Assembly (NCBI RefSeq): GCF_003589595.1
Contig: NW_020653200.1
Location: 9,833,455 to 9,897,454 of the forward strand
Reading direction: 5' to 3'
DNA length: 64,000 nucleotides
Origin: Hyposmocoma kahamanoa
Taxonomy: Eukaryota > Arthropoda > Insecta > Lepidoptera > Cosmopterigidae
Positions 43,604-55,599 of this stretch are shown piece after piece. The notes under the pieces were generated by a model that was not told the origin of the DNA, did not search any database, and saw only the letters and a program-made list of their open reading frames with translations. How positions within the stretch are numbered: position 1 is the stretch's first letter; every line of letters starts with the position of its first letter. The position numbers and the translations under genes are program-made.

Positions 43604-46600
43604 CTAAAAAATAACGAACCTCTTAATTTTTGTTCATTTAAACATAATAATTAGATATCCAATCTGAAACAGTTACCCCAAAGACGAAGCCGAGGACAGC
43701 ATTCTTGATACCGAACTTGGCCTGCGTGACACCTTCGAGCTTGCGCTTCTCACGAGTCTGCTCGTCGCCTTCAGCGTCCTGCGTACACATACATACGCGT
43801 CACTAGAAGCGCAGATGTTTCGCCGACACTACACTAACACTAGTCCGTCACCAACACCACAAGCACCGTTATCATGCACAACTCACCACACTATCACTAC
43901 TAATGACTCCATCACCAGCATCAACACCTTTTGTTTATTATAACCGAAAAATTTGTCTATATCGTTGCCCAGAATATTTCGTTTATTGCGCTATGTTTCT
44001 GATTACTTATCTCTATCGTACATAACATTTCAATTAGCACAAAATGTTGAATAACGCTGAAGAAAAATAGGATCACTTCAGTGCTTAGATATTCTGAAGT
44101 CAGTGTAATTCGTGTACTCGTTTCATGGTTTGCAAAAATAAAATATTGAAGGCGTAAAACTCAAATTTTATCTTTCGTGATGTATTTAGCTCAGCCCATG
44201 GCAGAAATTTACATGCGGCAACGTTTAGCGAACGCTGACCGCATACATCGACAGCGAAGGCTGAGCCTTCACTTTACGTACCAAATAAGACTAAATGGGT
44301 GCCTACCTATGATATAATTCAATAACCATACTGCTCTTCGTCTTCGGTTGGCCACTTTAAGAAAGATTTTAAATTTTCGTTACAAAATCACTCACTTGAT
44401 CTATGAATTACGTACCGCAAACGCTTACTTTACAATTCAGGCTAAGTGCCCTAGCGTCATTGAGCGGCCTCGCAATTTTTACTGTGAGAAAATTAAGAAA
44501 TAACGTGCTGCATTAAAATAATTAATATTATTGTAATGCAGCAACAAATTATCATCGTCACAGAGCCGTTCTAGTTTTGTGTTAATCAAAATTGAATAAA
44601 CATAAAATCTACGTTTATGTGAATCTTGTTTTATTGACAATTTAATTGTAAATTTTCAATGGCGCATGCGCAATTTTGTGTTATTTTTTGTTATTGTTTG
44701 GACAGGATAACTTATGTTAATACCTCAGTAAGGTCGAGATAGAGCGCCACATGTTTGTGCAAGAGATGTTCAGAGGTTTAGGTAAAATGACGCAAGCGAC
44801 CTCTACCTCCGGCAGCTTACACAATTCACTGCATAGCACCATTCGGCAACTCTCCCGCCAGACAGGCGTATTTTCCTCTCACAATAATAAATGAATGGTT
44901 AAAACAATAGCCTTCTTAATACACAAAAACTTCATGATCAATAATGTCTCAAATGAATGGAGATTGTTTACTGTTAACCAATACTAGCTTATACGTTAGT
45001 CTCCGAATCATCACTTATATAATATGAAGTGAGTCTGTAATATATACGGCTATTTTCAGTAAGGTATAAAAACATAAAAAATAATCAATGTAGTAAAATC
45101 GATTGTAAATATTATCTTAATATTATTTAACATTAACACTAAACCTGCGGCTTATTTTGAGTGTCAGTTCTAATGTTTTCAAACTGAGTGGCATAATGCG
45201 AAGTGGATAGGACGGTGGTGGGTCGAGGCCGCCCACCTCTCGGCTATATCATTAGTGTAATCACACTCCAAATTAAGCGAAATACTAACTTTTATTCAAC
45301 TCAGTATTTCAAATAATTTAAGTTTTTCTATAAATATTACAGAGGTAACTTAATTTTTTTTTAAAAACATCCAGTCAGCAGTTACCAATATATCTTAACA
45401 ATATGATTATCACGGATCTGCAATAACTATCTTCATTTATTAGAATAATTGTGTCTAACCGAATATGGCGCAACGTTCTCATCAGACAGTTACCCAACAA
45501 CACAGGTAAGCATGCAACACTCCACTGGGACTTTGAATAAAAAAGTATCGAAGCATTCACTGTGCGCTGCTTCTCTCATACAATATCAATCTAATGTTAT
45601 ACAGTCATTTACCACTAGTTCGTGTCATGCACACTACACATATACACTTCTATTGCCAATTTGAAGGCAAGACCTTGCATATTTGCATAATCAATAATTA
45701 AAACCTGACAAAAATCGTTACATTATGTGACTTTAGAATGCGCAACCATTTTAACATGAGCGACAATTAACTTAGATATAGATTAAGCTAGGACCTTAAT
45801 AGTAGCCTTTCAAGGCTATTAGATTGTCTAATATTAAAGTAATCAAACTAGTTACGTTCTCAAAACGAAAAGTATATTGCATCACAAATTGAATTATAGG
45901 TGTAACAGAAATTTAAAAAAAACACATCTGATGAAAGAAACATAGTCATTACTATTATATTATTTACTAAACAGGCGGTAAAAATTAAGTCAAAGAGCAC
46001 AAAAGTAACATTAACACGCGCGAACAATGCGAATATGGAAAGTAGTCTGAAGTTGAACTTCCTACTTGTATTTTCATCTTATGATGTAAAACAATGACTT
46101 GATATTTTGTAATATAACTGACAATCTGATGGAAAGAGGTTGTATAAGTACTAGATGCAGTGTGGGTCCAATGTCAGCACGGTCACCTACATTGGACATC
46201 ATCGCGCGCAAGAGAGCGTTAAGATAATTGTTACATAATGGCTATTATGACGTAAAGGAAAAGACAGAAGAGTCTTTTGGGCCGTTTACTTTATAATAAG
46301 AATAGAGCAAACTTTAGGCGCCTTACAAAATCCAACGTGGCTTTTATAATGTTAGTGACACTCCTTTTATGTACGTGTTGTGTTTCTCCTTTTATGTATG
46401 TTCTATTCACATACCAAACGGAGCTTAACTCAGTCTTAGTCAGGTAATAAATTTGTCGATCATGTCATGAGTCTTGTTAAGGGTCTTAGAACCTACTGAT
46501 ATAGAACTAATAGAATTTGTAAGGTGTGTGTGTATAAACAAAATATATGAGAATAGTTTTCTAGTTATTGCGTTGTTTGACTTTGCAGCTTTGACGTAAC

Positions 46601-48725
46601 GGCGTGTATGAGATGAGATGGCTTCATATATTTAAATATATCCAAGTTTCATAATACCCACAATCATTATTTTGTTTTTTGTAAATAGAGTCAATATAAA
46701 TAAACATTTACATCTTTTTTGCCAAAAATTTTCAATAATATTAAGTATCATAAACATAATATAAATTAATGAATGTTTTCTAGCAATTTCTCTTTATTAG
46801 AGGCAGAATTTAACAGCTGGTAAGTCAGTGTTCTGCGGTCAGTGGCAAACATTAAATGTCATTTGCTAATGCTGGGTTATTAGGTAATTGGTGATTCAAA
46901 TTACGCATTAGATGGCGAAAGCGGTTTATAAACATTCCTTTTGCTATATTCATATATTAAAATTCTGAGTGTCGCAACAACTGTGAACCGTCCTTGTTCG
47001 TCGTCATAAACGTTGCCTCAATCTTTAAGGTAATAAAGACAATCGTATGTCAGTATAGGGTACGATAGTACCACCGTAGCCATCAACTTAAAGGACAGCA
47101 TATAAACGATCCATTGATTCGCGATACAAATGTGAATGTGTCACCATGTGAAACCACCACCGAACCGGCGGTTCGGTTAGTACATACTGTCTTATTGCAT
47201 AATTATATTATGTCATTCATTACATTTTAAAGTATTATGTACAATTAACGATTATTTTTGTAATGTTAAGCTCGTATGTGGGTGCATGAAGCGGTAGCGG
47301 AAGGTAATAGTTTGTTTGAGGCGAGGCCGGCCACGATACTGGAAAGTTTAGATAAATACAAGGACTCTAAACATGCAATAAAACACACTGTGACGCAAGG
47401 TGGACCTTAGTTTTGTTGTGGGTTAATAAAATTGATACTTGAAGAAACTTTCAATTACACCTCAATAACTTATTGTGTGTTTTGTTACACGTGAATAAGT
47501 AGGTCATATAACTCGAGCAATTATCAATAAAGTTAGTAGTAGATATTTGACCTCCTTCTCAGTCGTGGGAAGAATGAAAAACACGTGTTAGTTAATCTCT
47601 AGTGTTGCTAAAGATTGATTGTTTGCTTCTTTCTTGTTATACCGTAACGATTCTCTAACGAGATAGCGTAACTTGTGTATTGATAATCGTTCGACAGCAG
47701 TGGAATGGCACTGCGTAAATATTGTATTATACTTATCCAATTCAATGTTTGTTGTACTTGGTTTACAAATGTATGCGTATTGAACAATTTAAAGCAACGC
47801 GCCCACCACAGCGGCCTTACGCAACAATTACCGTGGTCGACGGCGGCAGAGTGTTTTCCGCGCGGAATGTCCAAAATCATCCGTCGTCGCCAACCACATG
47901 TAGCTGTTACGACATTATTGTCAAGTGGTCAAATTACACATATATCTATTATGGTGATTTAGTTATTATGAATGTACCTCATATAGAATAATAAATAGTT
48001 CATGTTAATTATGAGTGCATGGCACTTATGAAACTGACCAATATTTACAATTAATCAAATGAATTAATGAATGAATGAATAAAGAAATGACATATTAGTT
48101 TCGAGACGTAACACTGATATTACTTGAAATTGCATAATTGAACCCATGTCCCGACCCTCTAAATTTATGGGACACATGCTTTTCATTGTACAAAATAAAC
48201 ATTCAACGGTCCCCGTCGTAGAGATCGTTAACATGCAACTCAAGTTGGAATTAAACGTAAGTGAAAATGCGCAAGAACTTGCGCTTTTGGGTCACTCGCA
48301 ACTGTTGTTTAACATTAGGAAACAGGAACACTAGTATTTGTGAAAATTATGGATATTTTTATAATGATTTCTGAATTACTTTCGCTTTAGCCGGCAGTAT
48401 AGCATAGCGGCAGATGAAGATAGACATACCTCTAGGGGCTGCAGCGTGTTATCGTCGGCAAGTTGCCTGCGTGCCCGCACGTGTGGCGGAGGCGCAGCGG
48501 CGGCGAGGGCGAGCGACAGGGCGAACAGTAGCGCGAGCGAGCGTGCGGCAAACATGGTGCGGGAGCGAGTACTGCACGCATGCCGCTAGCTGTGAGCTGC
48601 GTGAAGGGGACGCCGGCCGCAGTGGGGATGCTCCCCGTCCTCCACACTAGTTGCACAAATTCTCACCACGTCGCACCCGCCACCGCCGCCACAGTCTCTG
48701 CCGGCGTTCTTCGATGACGTAGGAT
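43223..48725 (-). CDS. Unrecognised small secreted protein (gene A), complete
   Basis: Minus-strand gene: 5' UTR from an acceptor at 48725 (ATTGCAG|), start ATG 48555-48553, coding exons 48555-48430, 43778-43677 and 43603-43223. All are phase 0 with GT-AG introns of 4651 and 73 bp. The product has 202 residues: signal peptide (MFAARSLALLFALSLALAAA), furin-like RARR at 27-30, EKRK in exon 2, and an amphipathic middle (VTQAKFGIKNAVLGFVFGKI, NSIIDAKTRLVDTL). A Gly/Ser-rich linker follows at about 146-169, then an acidic tail SSEEDDS. This is the pattern of a secreted, possibly matrix or cuticle-associated insect protein; no Pfam family comes to mind. Third positions are GC-rich and no damage was seen. 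Confidence 0.78.
43677..43778 (-). CDS. Gene A, second coding exon
   Basis: 102 nt, exactly 34 codons: DAEGDEQTREKRKLEGVTQA, then KFGIKNAVLGFVFG. Acceptor TGTACGCAG, donor GTAACT. Phase 0 at both ends, so skipping it would keep the frame. Confidence 0.8.
43780..48428. other. First intron of gene A
   Basis: 4.65 kb, no exon-like ORF with coding character. Contains a CAC/ATC-rich patch (43850-43930) and a perfect 19-bp palindrome ACCGAACCGGCGGTTCGGT at 47159-47177. ORFs of 60-90 codons near 47605-47990 on both strands look random. Confidence 0.55.
48430..48555 (-). CDS. Gene A, first coding exon (signal peptide)
   Basis: 126 nt, 42 codons from ATG 48555-48553 to donor GTATGT (48429 downward). 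MFAARSLALLFALSLALAAA is a classic Sec signal peptide. PPPHVRARRQLADDNTLQPL follows with a likely cleavage after Ala21 and a dibasic RARR. It sits in a GC-rich patch (48430-48710) that also forms the 5' UTR. Confidence 0.8.
48556..48725 (-). promoter_or_regulatory. Gene A 5' UTR exon
   Basis: GC-rich leader directly upstream of the ATG. The sequence CTATTGCAG before 48725 is a good acceptor, so a further non-coding first exon and the promoter are expected at higher coordinates; neither was found. A CRE-like TACGTCATCG lies near 48712-48721. Confidence 0.45.
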
Positions 48726-48729
48726 CTGC

Positions 48730-50055
48730 AATAGATATAGTTAGATCTCGAAACTGTCCCCAATCTCTAATTTCATAAGTCATTTCACGTTTGCTTCACG
48801 AACCGATTGTTTTTTTTCATTCATCGACATCTAATTTATGATATTTGTTGTCTTTATCAAAAACGCAATGTTCAGGGTGCACCAACTTTTAATTGTACGT
48901 TTTACGAGTTACTTACTTGATTCCTCATCGCAGTACTGATCATTCTTAAAAGTATACCACAGACTGCCATTTTACAGAATCTCATAGATATCAGTACATA
49001 ATTTCGTAGTACCAAATATGATTAAAATTCTAAGTATATGTATATTTGTTAAATCTATTTTGACATTAATCTAAAAATAATGTACGTACAGGACAAGACA
49101 GGTAGATGTTAAGAATGGTACTTAAGTACGTACATAAAGACACATATTCAAAGGAGTTTTTTTGTTAAAACGGTGAAGAAACATAATGTACATAATCAAC
49201 AAAAAATTTAAATTTTCCTAATATAACTACAGATAGCTTGAAGTGCTTTTTCCAGTAAAAATTATTAATAAGCGTTTTGACGTCATGTGGAAAATTACTC
49301 GTAGATCCTACAATTAGTTATTCAAGTTAGAAAGGTGTCATCTAGATGTTATTTTGTTTTCGAACAATAAATACACTTATGAATTGTATACTTTAGAAGG
49401 AAATTATAAAATGATGACACAATGATAATGACAGCATCTCCAAGTGGTATTCGTACATTGCAATGAGAACTTGTTTTAACGAGCAGGAAGCTTTAATAAG
49501 TAAACCTGCATTTTGGATACAACTCACAATGTTTTGCGGAAACAATTGAAGTCATTAAACAGTATCTTCTCTGGTTGACAGCAGTCATGGGTTATTTCTG
49601 TTAATTCAGGTATTTCCACGGTATACGTAAACGATTACGGCAATGAAAATAAGTACCGAAACTGGATCAGTGTATCAAGTGTCATTATATGTCGCCGGTT
49701 ATGGGCATAGCCAATGACTCGTAACCTTTGGACATTCTTTGTCAAGTCATGTGATATGTCGCGGTCAATAGTTGAACTTATCGAAGTCAAACACAACAGA
49801 ATAGCAGGTCACCACATTTATTAAAAATTTTGTATCCACGCAGTAAGAGTGAAAAGGACGTTGCGCTTGTCGCTTCCGCTCAGAACGCCGACGCGAAATT
49901 CACGACGTCTTATTCATTCTTATGGCATAGTTATAAAACTTTTTTTGACCAGCTCAATGCGATTTCAACCAATACATGTAGCGACCCCCTAAGGCGAAAA
50001 CAAACATTCTGATACTGTCCGCCATATTGGTTTTGTAAATGGAGCAAACATACCT
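48730..50055. other. Upstream flank of gene A
   Basis: AT-rich and without recognised exons. 49830-50012 is open for 60 codons on the plus strand but has no domain. Should contain the promoter region of gene A. Confidence 0.45.
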
Positions 50056-50058
50056 GCT

Positions 50059-50372
50059 ACATTTTTTTGTACGATACCGAGCGACGTGACGAACACGTCG
50101 AGCGCCTGGCGGTAAGCGCCACGCCTCTCCATAGCACTTGCAGTGTCACTCAGGGCTTTAAATCATAAGGAGCTGAGGGTCACTGCCACTGCACCCGTCA
50201 CCCTGACACATACTAAGTTGACTAGTCCCATATACCCGTAATTCCACCAGCACCCCTACCCTTCAAAACCGAAACGAAGTAATACTCACATTATTGCTTG
50301 GCGGCAGAAATAGGTAAAGTGACAGTACTTCTCTGGACGAACTCTTTCACAAAGAGCTCTATTGCTACCAAT
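50059..50372 (-). mobile_element. Short poly(A) retroposon, copy 2
   Basis: T run then GTACGATACC at the left, GGTCACTGCCACTGCACCCG in the middle, and CTCTGGACGAACTCTTTCAC at the right, the inverse of copy 1 at 24473. The T run is the minus-strand poly(A). Confidence 0.75.
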
Positions 50373-51110
50373 TGGCTGGTTTATATATATGAATAATGTA
50401 ACTTGGTTATTTACAGGTAACAAGGGACTCTGACATTCCGGCTCAATGCCAGTACGTTTATAAAATACTTGTTCCTAGAAAAATTTGGCAGATTAATTGA
50501 GTAGAGACAGTAATTCAATTGCAACATTGTCAAAAGTTATACAATAAGTTATTACTTATTATTATTAGTAAAGACAATATATTAACACCTACGGGTGATC
50601 GTTCGCCTTAGGTTGCTAAACTGTTTTATTGTGACATCGCGAGATTATTTCTTTTATATAAAGAAAAGTAGGTTTCTGCAATCGAATTTGTGTAACTTGT
50701 ATGAGACAATTTCCATCAACATGCTTCCGGACCACTACGTTATTTCATTTCTTGTAAAATCTAAAGATTTTTGAAAACCTGTCACATACTTATCCGTAGA
50801 AAGACAGGTCTCTTGCAAATAAAGGTGACAGTTTATTTAAATACATAGCCATTTGCATTATTTGTGTACGTACAAGTAAAACAAAATAATGAATTTATTC
50901 AAGGCCAATAAGACATCCTCAGTTAGAAATTTTTTTTAACAAAATAAGTAGGACAGAAGTATTATCTCAAAACCAACAATCGGCAAATAACTTGTACGAG
51001 GAACAAACGCAATAAACCATGGGTCGTGCTAGAGGTCAACAGTTTTGTAAGAGGTCAATGCTTAAGCTTGACATAGACGACATATCGAGTTCTTAGGTTT
51101 TCGCTGTTGT
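50373..51110. other. Unassigned AT-rich stretch
   Basis: No exon or repeat shared with the rest of the window was recognised. Confidence 0.5.
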
Positions 51111-51115
51111 TACTG

Positions 51116-51242
51116 TTTTTCCAGATTGAAATCGCGTATATTTGTTTTTTTTTCAGTCAACCGTGACCATGGGACCTGTAAAGAGCCCGAAACGTCGATT
51201 TATTTGAAAAAACAAATATACGTAATTTAAATCCGGAAAAAT
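51116..51242. mobile_element. Foldback MITE, copy 1
   Basis: Arms around AAATCGCGTATATTTGTTTT (51130 on) and AAACAAATATACGTAATTTA (51210 on) pair imperfectly over about 35 bp. The spacer CATGGGACCTGTAAAGAGCC recurs, inverted, in the copy at 52394-52545. Confidence 0.65.
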
Positions 51243-52044
51243 AGTTTCATTTCCTATAGACGACATACTTAATTTCAATTACATATTGTGGCTGTTAAAA
51301 GCTACCATAAGTGAGAACCTTAAAGAATATGGGTGACTCAAACTTATGTTTATTTTTCTGTAATAGTTTGTATTGTTTTATTGGAATTTGTATAGTGACT
51401 TTGGTGACTACCTTATTGTAGGAATTTAAATTCGGTAAAATTTCTTCTGCAAGAAAAAAAAATATACTGACCTTTGTTTCATAAAAGGCTTGACAAAAAG
51501 TAATGTGTCCATTGTCTGTACTATGCCTTATAGTGTCATCATACTAGCTCAAATACAACCACATTTTCGTACAATAGTTACTGTAATAAAGCGCAGATAT
51601 AACAATGATATATCCATGAACCTAATTGGAGAGGTTAGCAATGAAATAAAGAGGCAAAACTTTTACTTAATAATATGCAATGAATGACATATTGTATTAT
51701 TCCGATCACAATTACAAATACTGTAATATATAATAACACCTTCAGGTTTCTGTTGGGGCTGCTGTGGCGCTGTAGTGCAACAGGGATGTTTGCGGAGGCG
51801 CATGGATAAATTTTTCGTTATAATGAGGATGAGAATGCGCCCCTGCGCTCACTCGTCTCCTCGCCAGCACTAATTGACTCTTAAGGGTGTTCGCTGATCG
51901 GTGGAACTCCCCAATACTACGCCACTGGATGCAGCGTCATACTTAGCGTTGGGGAATTTCAGCATTAAAAACACGATGTTTTACCACCACTATAGTTATA
52001 AAATACTAACATTAGATTATAAGTTGTAATACTAACAAGATATG

Positions 52045-52084
52045 GATTGTGTCCGAAATAAAATCTTTTATTTCGGACACAATC
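52045..52084. repeat. Perfect palindrome with poly(A) signal on both strands
   Basis: 19-bp arms (GATTGTGTCCGAAATAAAA and its exact inverse) around a 2-base centre TC. AATAAA is read on both strands. On the minus strand it falls about 75 bp after the stop of the candidate exon at 52142-52212, in a good place for a cleavage signal. Confidence 0.85.
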
Positions 52085-52141
52085 TCAATCAATCAATTTA
52101 TATTATTATATTATTATTATGGCTGAGCTTTAAGTAGCATG

Positions 52142-52212
52142 TTATTTCATAGCTGGGCTTTCAGCAGCTTTGGCTTGGCCGTGGCCGCCAAACTTCCTGT
52201 CTAGCTCAGCAA
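52142..52212 (-). CDS. Candidate terminal exon of an unrecognised gene
   Basis: On the minus strand, acceptor GACTGACTGCAG then 71 nt encoding AELDRKFGGHGQAKAAESPA, MK, TAA (52144-52142). A TGA just upstream in frame requires the splice. The codons are GC-ending and the peptide is Lys/Ala-rich, as in a protein C-terminus. AATAAA follows within the palindrome at 52045-52084. Upstream exons were not found to 64000, so it may instead be a retrocopy or chance. Confidence 0.35.
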
Positions 52213-52393
52213 CTGCAGTCAGTCATTCTGTAGGATATATCAAAAAGTTGCAATCGTATTTCAGCTGGTAATGGTACTGATAATCACCGTATATATAAAA
52301 AAATAAGAAGAAAATTCTGAAAAGACGTTAAGACACCTCATACAAAACGTGTGCGATCTGTACAAGTTGAACCCAATGTTATTGGTGAAAGTA

Positions 52394-52545
52394 TTATTCC
52401 GGGTCTAAATCGCGCATATTATTTATTTTTAAACGAACCAAAGTTTCGGGCTCTGTACAGTTTCTATGGTCATGGCTGACTGTAAGGGCTATGTAGGTTT
52501 GTTTGATAAAACAAATATGCACGATGTAGATCCGAAAAAATAATT
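52394..52545. mobile_element. Foldback MITE, copy 2 (inverted)
   Basis: Arms TCCGGGTCTAAATCGCGCAT and ATGCACGATGTAGATCCGAA. The spacer GTTTCGGGCTCTGTACAG is the inverse of that in the copy at 51116. Same size class, diverged. Confidence 0.65.
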
Positions 52546-53810
52546 TCATTTCCTATCTGTAACAATCGGAAAAACGTAGAAACTCAATATTTTTTATCGA
52601 ATTTGAATCTGTATTGGCTATGGTTATTTTATATTTATTACTATGAATAAGATACTAGCTGATATTTATGATCGGACATTTTTTACACCTTGTATAAACC
52701 TGTTGACTAACTTGTTACTTGTAACTATAATACTATAATAGGCTAATTTGTAGTAATTTAGTTTGTCTTTAACCGCTACAAATCACAAGACTTAGATTTC
52801 TTCACAACTGCTCTATTAAATGACGTCACACACATGCATGTCACAATTTTTGTAAGACCACGTTCATTTGCAAATTCACAAATAAGTAAGAAAAGAAAAA
52901 CTGAAACAATGCATACCCGGTCGTATTGTCTCCTAACAGAGGTGTACACATAAAAAAGATGTATACGTTGAGTGTCAATAGACTAATAAATTGCATCAGA
53001 ATGTCATGTAATCTTAAAATTCACCTTCAGTCTTAAAATATTTTTCACATTTGTAAGGAATTTATGTTTATTAAGTACTGCAACACAGTGTTCAGATATC
53101 AATGAATACGTTACAGATCTTATAAAATGTGTAAGTGCAATAAATGCAAAAAGCATATAATTTATGCCAAAATTACGAGTACATTTATAATTTTTATTAC
53201 AATAAATCGTACTTGCAAATTGGACTAATGAACATGTACTTTAAGGTTAAAACAGGTAAACAAATTGTATAACTAGTTTTAACTATTATCAAGCGATGGT
53301 ATGTGTGAAAACGATTTAGAATGGAAAGCTAAAGCGGAAACGAAGTTTTCCACGCCTTTTTGAATAGCCAGCGCGAATCGAAACTAGTATCATTGGCATT
53401 ATCTGGGGCATGTTGTACCCAATCCGATGATGTACGGTGAATTTTGGGTATTGCTGAAGAAGGTTTCACGAATGTTATAGAAATTAAAGCGTTATGAAAC
53501 ACGTATGGTATAAGAGAGCGTAGCGATTTAAAATATTGTTTACTGACTAAGATAGAATGAGAATGCTTCTACAGTTGGTGAAAACGACAACAGAAGAGCT
53601 GGGAATAGTCAGCTAAGTAGCGACAGAAGGAAACTCTTATTTTACGAAAATTATATAATGTCGCCAAACACGTTACAAAACACAAAAACAATAAAAACGT
53701 AAAAGTTAGAAAAATAAACGAATTCGTCGCCAACAGCTGGGTTATATGGAATTGGTGTAAAAACGAGTAAGGGTAAGAGGAATGAGAGGTCCGTAGATGA
53801 CCATGATAGC
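52546..53810. other. Unassigned AT-rich stretch
   Basis: No exon, RNA gene or shared repeat recognised. Confidence 0.5.
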
Positions 53811-54020
53811 TTTTTTTTCATGATACCAACTTACGAGACGAACAAGTAGTGCAAAGCCACTCCGAGCTTTAAATCGCAAAGATCTGAGGGCCACTGCCAC
53901 GCGCCTGTTAATTAACAATTTCCTTCACCTTCATTTCACCAGCACCCTTACGCTCCAAAATCGGAACGCAATAATAACACTCACATTACTGCTAAGCAAA
54001 GAAAAAGGTAAGGTTCTCTA
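53811..54020 (-). mobile_element. Short poly(A) retroposon, copy 3
   Basis: T run plus CATGATACC, GATCTGAGGGCCACTGCCAC and ATAACACTCACATTACTGCT match copies 4 and 5. It is shorter at its right end. Confidence 0.7.
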
Positions 54021-54398
54021 CTGTTACTAAAATATACATGTATAGTAGGTATATATACCTATAAACAATATTAATGAATGGTAATGCACCTTAATATAAA
54101 CTTTAACCTCTTTATATATATAACATGAGCACATGTGGATAAAATTGCTAGAAACATGGACGTTGTGGTGATATTTGGCTCTATTTGGCATTAGAATTGA
54201 TAATTTTAAGTACCGTCTTTTTTATAAAGCGAAATATAAATAAGTACAACTAGGTAATAAAAATGTCAAGCCAGTTATCATCAATCTTCTAAGTAAAATA
54301 ACGTATTACAAAATGTATATGTCCTTCAATATGAAACATATGTAACTTAAAAGACTGCCACTTAGGTTCACACATTATAAAGTTGGAAACACACTTAC

Positions 54399-54480
54399 CT
54401 GTCAGTGAGTCGCGCTGTCTTCGTGCAGGTAGGTGCTCATGAGCTATAGCACTTACAAAAATGAGTAAAAATAATGACAC
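54399..54480 (-). other. Signal-peptide-like exon candidate
   Basis: Minus-strand frame SLFLLIFVSAIAHEHLPARR then QRDSLTG, followed by a perfect donor ACAG|GTAAGTGT at 54398. The hydrophobic run and the basic RRQR look like the start of a secreted peptide precursor. There is no in-frame ATG before the upstream TAG; the nearest ATG is one frame off. Either the start lies in another exon or this is chance. Confidence 0.25.
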
Positions 54481-54899
54481 TTGCCATGTAACGTGAAACA
54501 GCTATTCTCCGATTAATATGAGAAGTTAAAAAATGTGAATTCCCAAAATTCATAGAACAAATTGTCTTTAATGATAATCTATTTTCAGTCACGATGGCAT
54601 TGATCTTAAAATATGTCAGTGTAAAAGCTTAACCTACAATATGTCAGGCCATTGTGATAGAGCGAGTTATACTAGGATCCCTTTTATCGAGTGTCTCAAT
54701 ATAAAATAAGATGGCATTGTTTCATTTAAAAATAAAACACGTATATTTTGAACGAGTTGTGATATTTTTATTGCATTTAAAGTAGATATGTGCCGATTAA
54801 GTATGAAATAAGATATCCGACAAATGGTCCCCACGGCTTTTGACAAAGATGTGGCTGTATCTCACCGATGACGCGTTAGGTCTCGGTCACAAGCCCAGG

Positions 54900-55186
54900 A
54901 ATGGTTTGTGGTGGGTGTGTGCGTGCGTGTGCGCGCCTGCATGCAGGTGTGCGTTTGCGTGTGCATGTGCGTGTGCCAGTGCGTGTGCGTGTGCGTGTGC
55001 GTGTGCGTGTGCGTGTNNNNNNNNNNNNNNNNNNNNNNNNNNNNNNNNNNNNNNNNNNNNNNNNNNNNNNNNNNNNNNNNNNNNNNNNNNNNNNNNNNNN
55101 NNNNNNNNNNNNNNNNGCGTGTGCGTGTGCGTGTGCGTGTGCGTGTGCGTGTGCGTGTGCGTGTGCGTGTGCGTGTGCGTGTGAGT

Positions 55187-55245
<59 letters not shown>
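54900..55245. repeat. GTGTGC / GT microsatellite with 100-N gap
   Basis: Hexamer (GTGTGC)n runs from about 54955 to 55200 and turns into pure (GT)n at 55198-55244. N from 55017 to 55116 is a standard unsized gap. Long ORFs through it are artefacts. Confidence 0.95.
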
Positions 55246-55246
<1 letters not shown>

Positions 55247-55599
55247 TTCAATTTCCTCAAATGATATTAGAAGTAGGTACGATGTGATTGTTATTTAATA
55301 TGCACTACATGTTTTAGACTAATGTCAATGACTCAGTTCACATTATTGTATAACAAAGGTTCCAAAAATAATTGATGTCGTTTTGCAACTAGTGAAGACA
55401 TTCTAGTTGATGATTTGAATATGATAACTTTCCGTCTTTGGTTTCTTGTTCTAAAGGATCTTAAGTAGTTTTTGCATGGTTATGTAGTATTTTAAATAGT
55501 TTTCGGATCGTTAGTGATCTACTTCTGAATACAATTGGACGGTTGGTAGGTTTTACACAGCATTACCTTCAGTACCGCTCGTACTGCGCTCTTTAACTC

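Noticed and set aside
43263..43607. Plus-strand 114-codon ORF rich in Pro/Glu/Ser
   Set aside because: It is the antisense of gene A's terminal exon, whose Gly/Ser codons read as Pro/Glu/Thr on the other strand; gene A has splice sites and a signal peptide exon.
47608..47991. Overlapping ORFs of 85-90 codons on both strands in gene A's intron
   Set aside because: No domain, no splice support, and codon use as in the surrounding intron.
48414..48783. Plus- and other-frame minus-strand ORFs in the GC-rich patch
   Set aside because: Shadows of gene A's signal peptide exon and 5' UTR.
51745..51960. GC-richer patch with a minus-strand start MRLRKHPCCTTAPQQPQQKP
   Set aside because: The ORF is only about 22 codons before a weak donor, and the flank resembles a dispersed repeat; not enough to call an exon.
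54840..55287. Long ORFs through the GT repeat on both strands
   Set aside because: They run through a microsatellite and 100 N; all frames are open because the repeat lacks stops.
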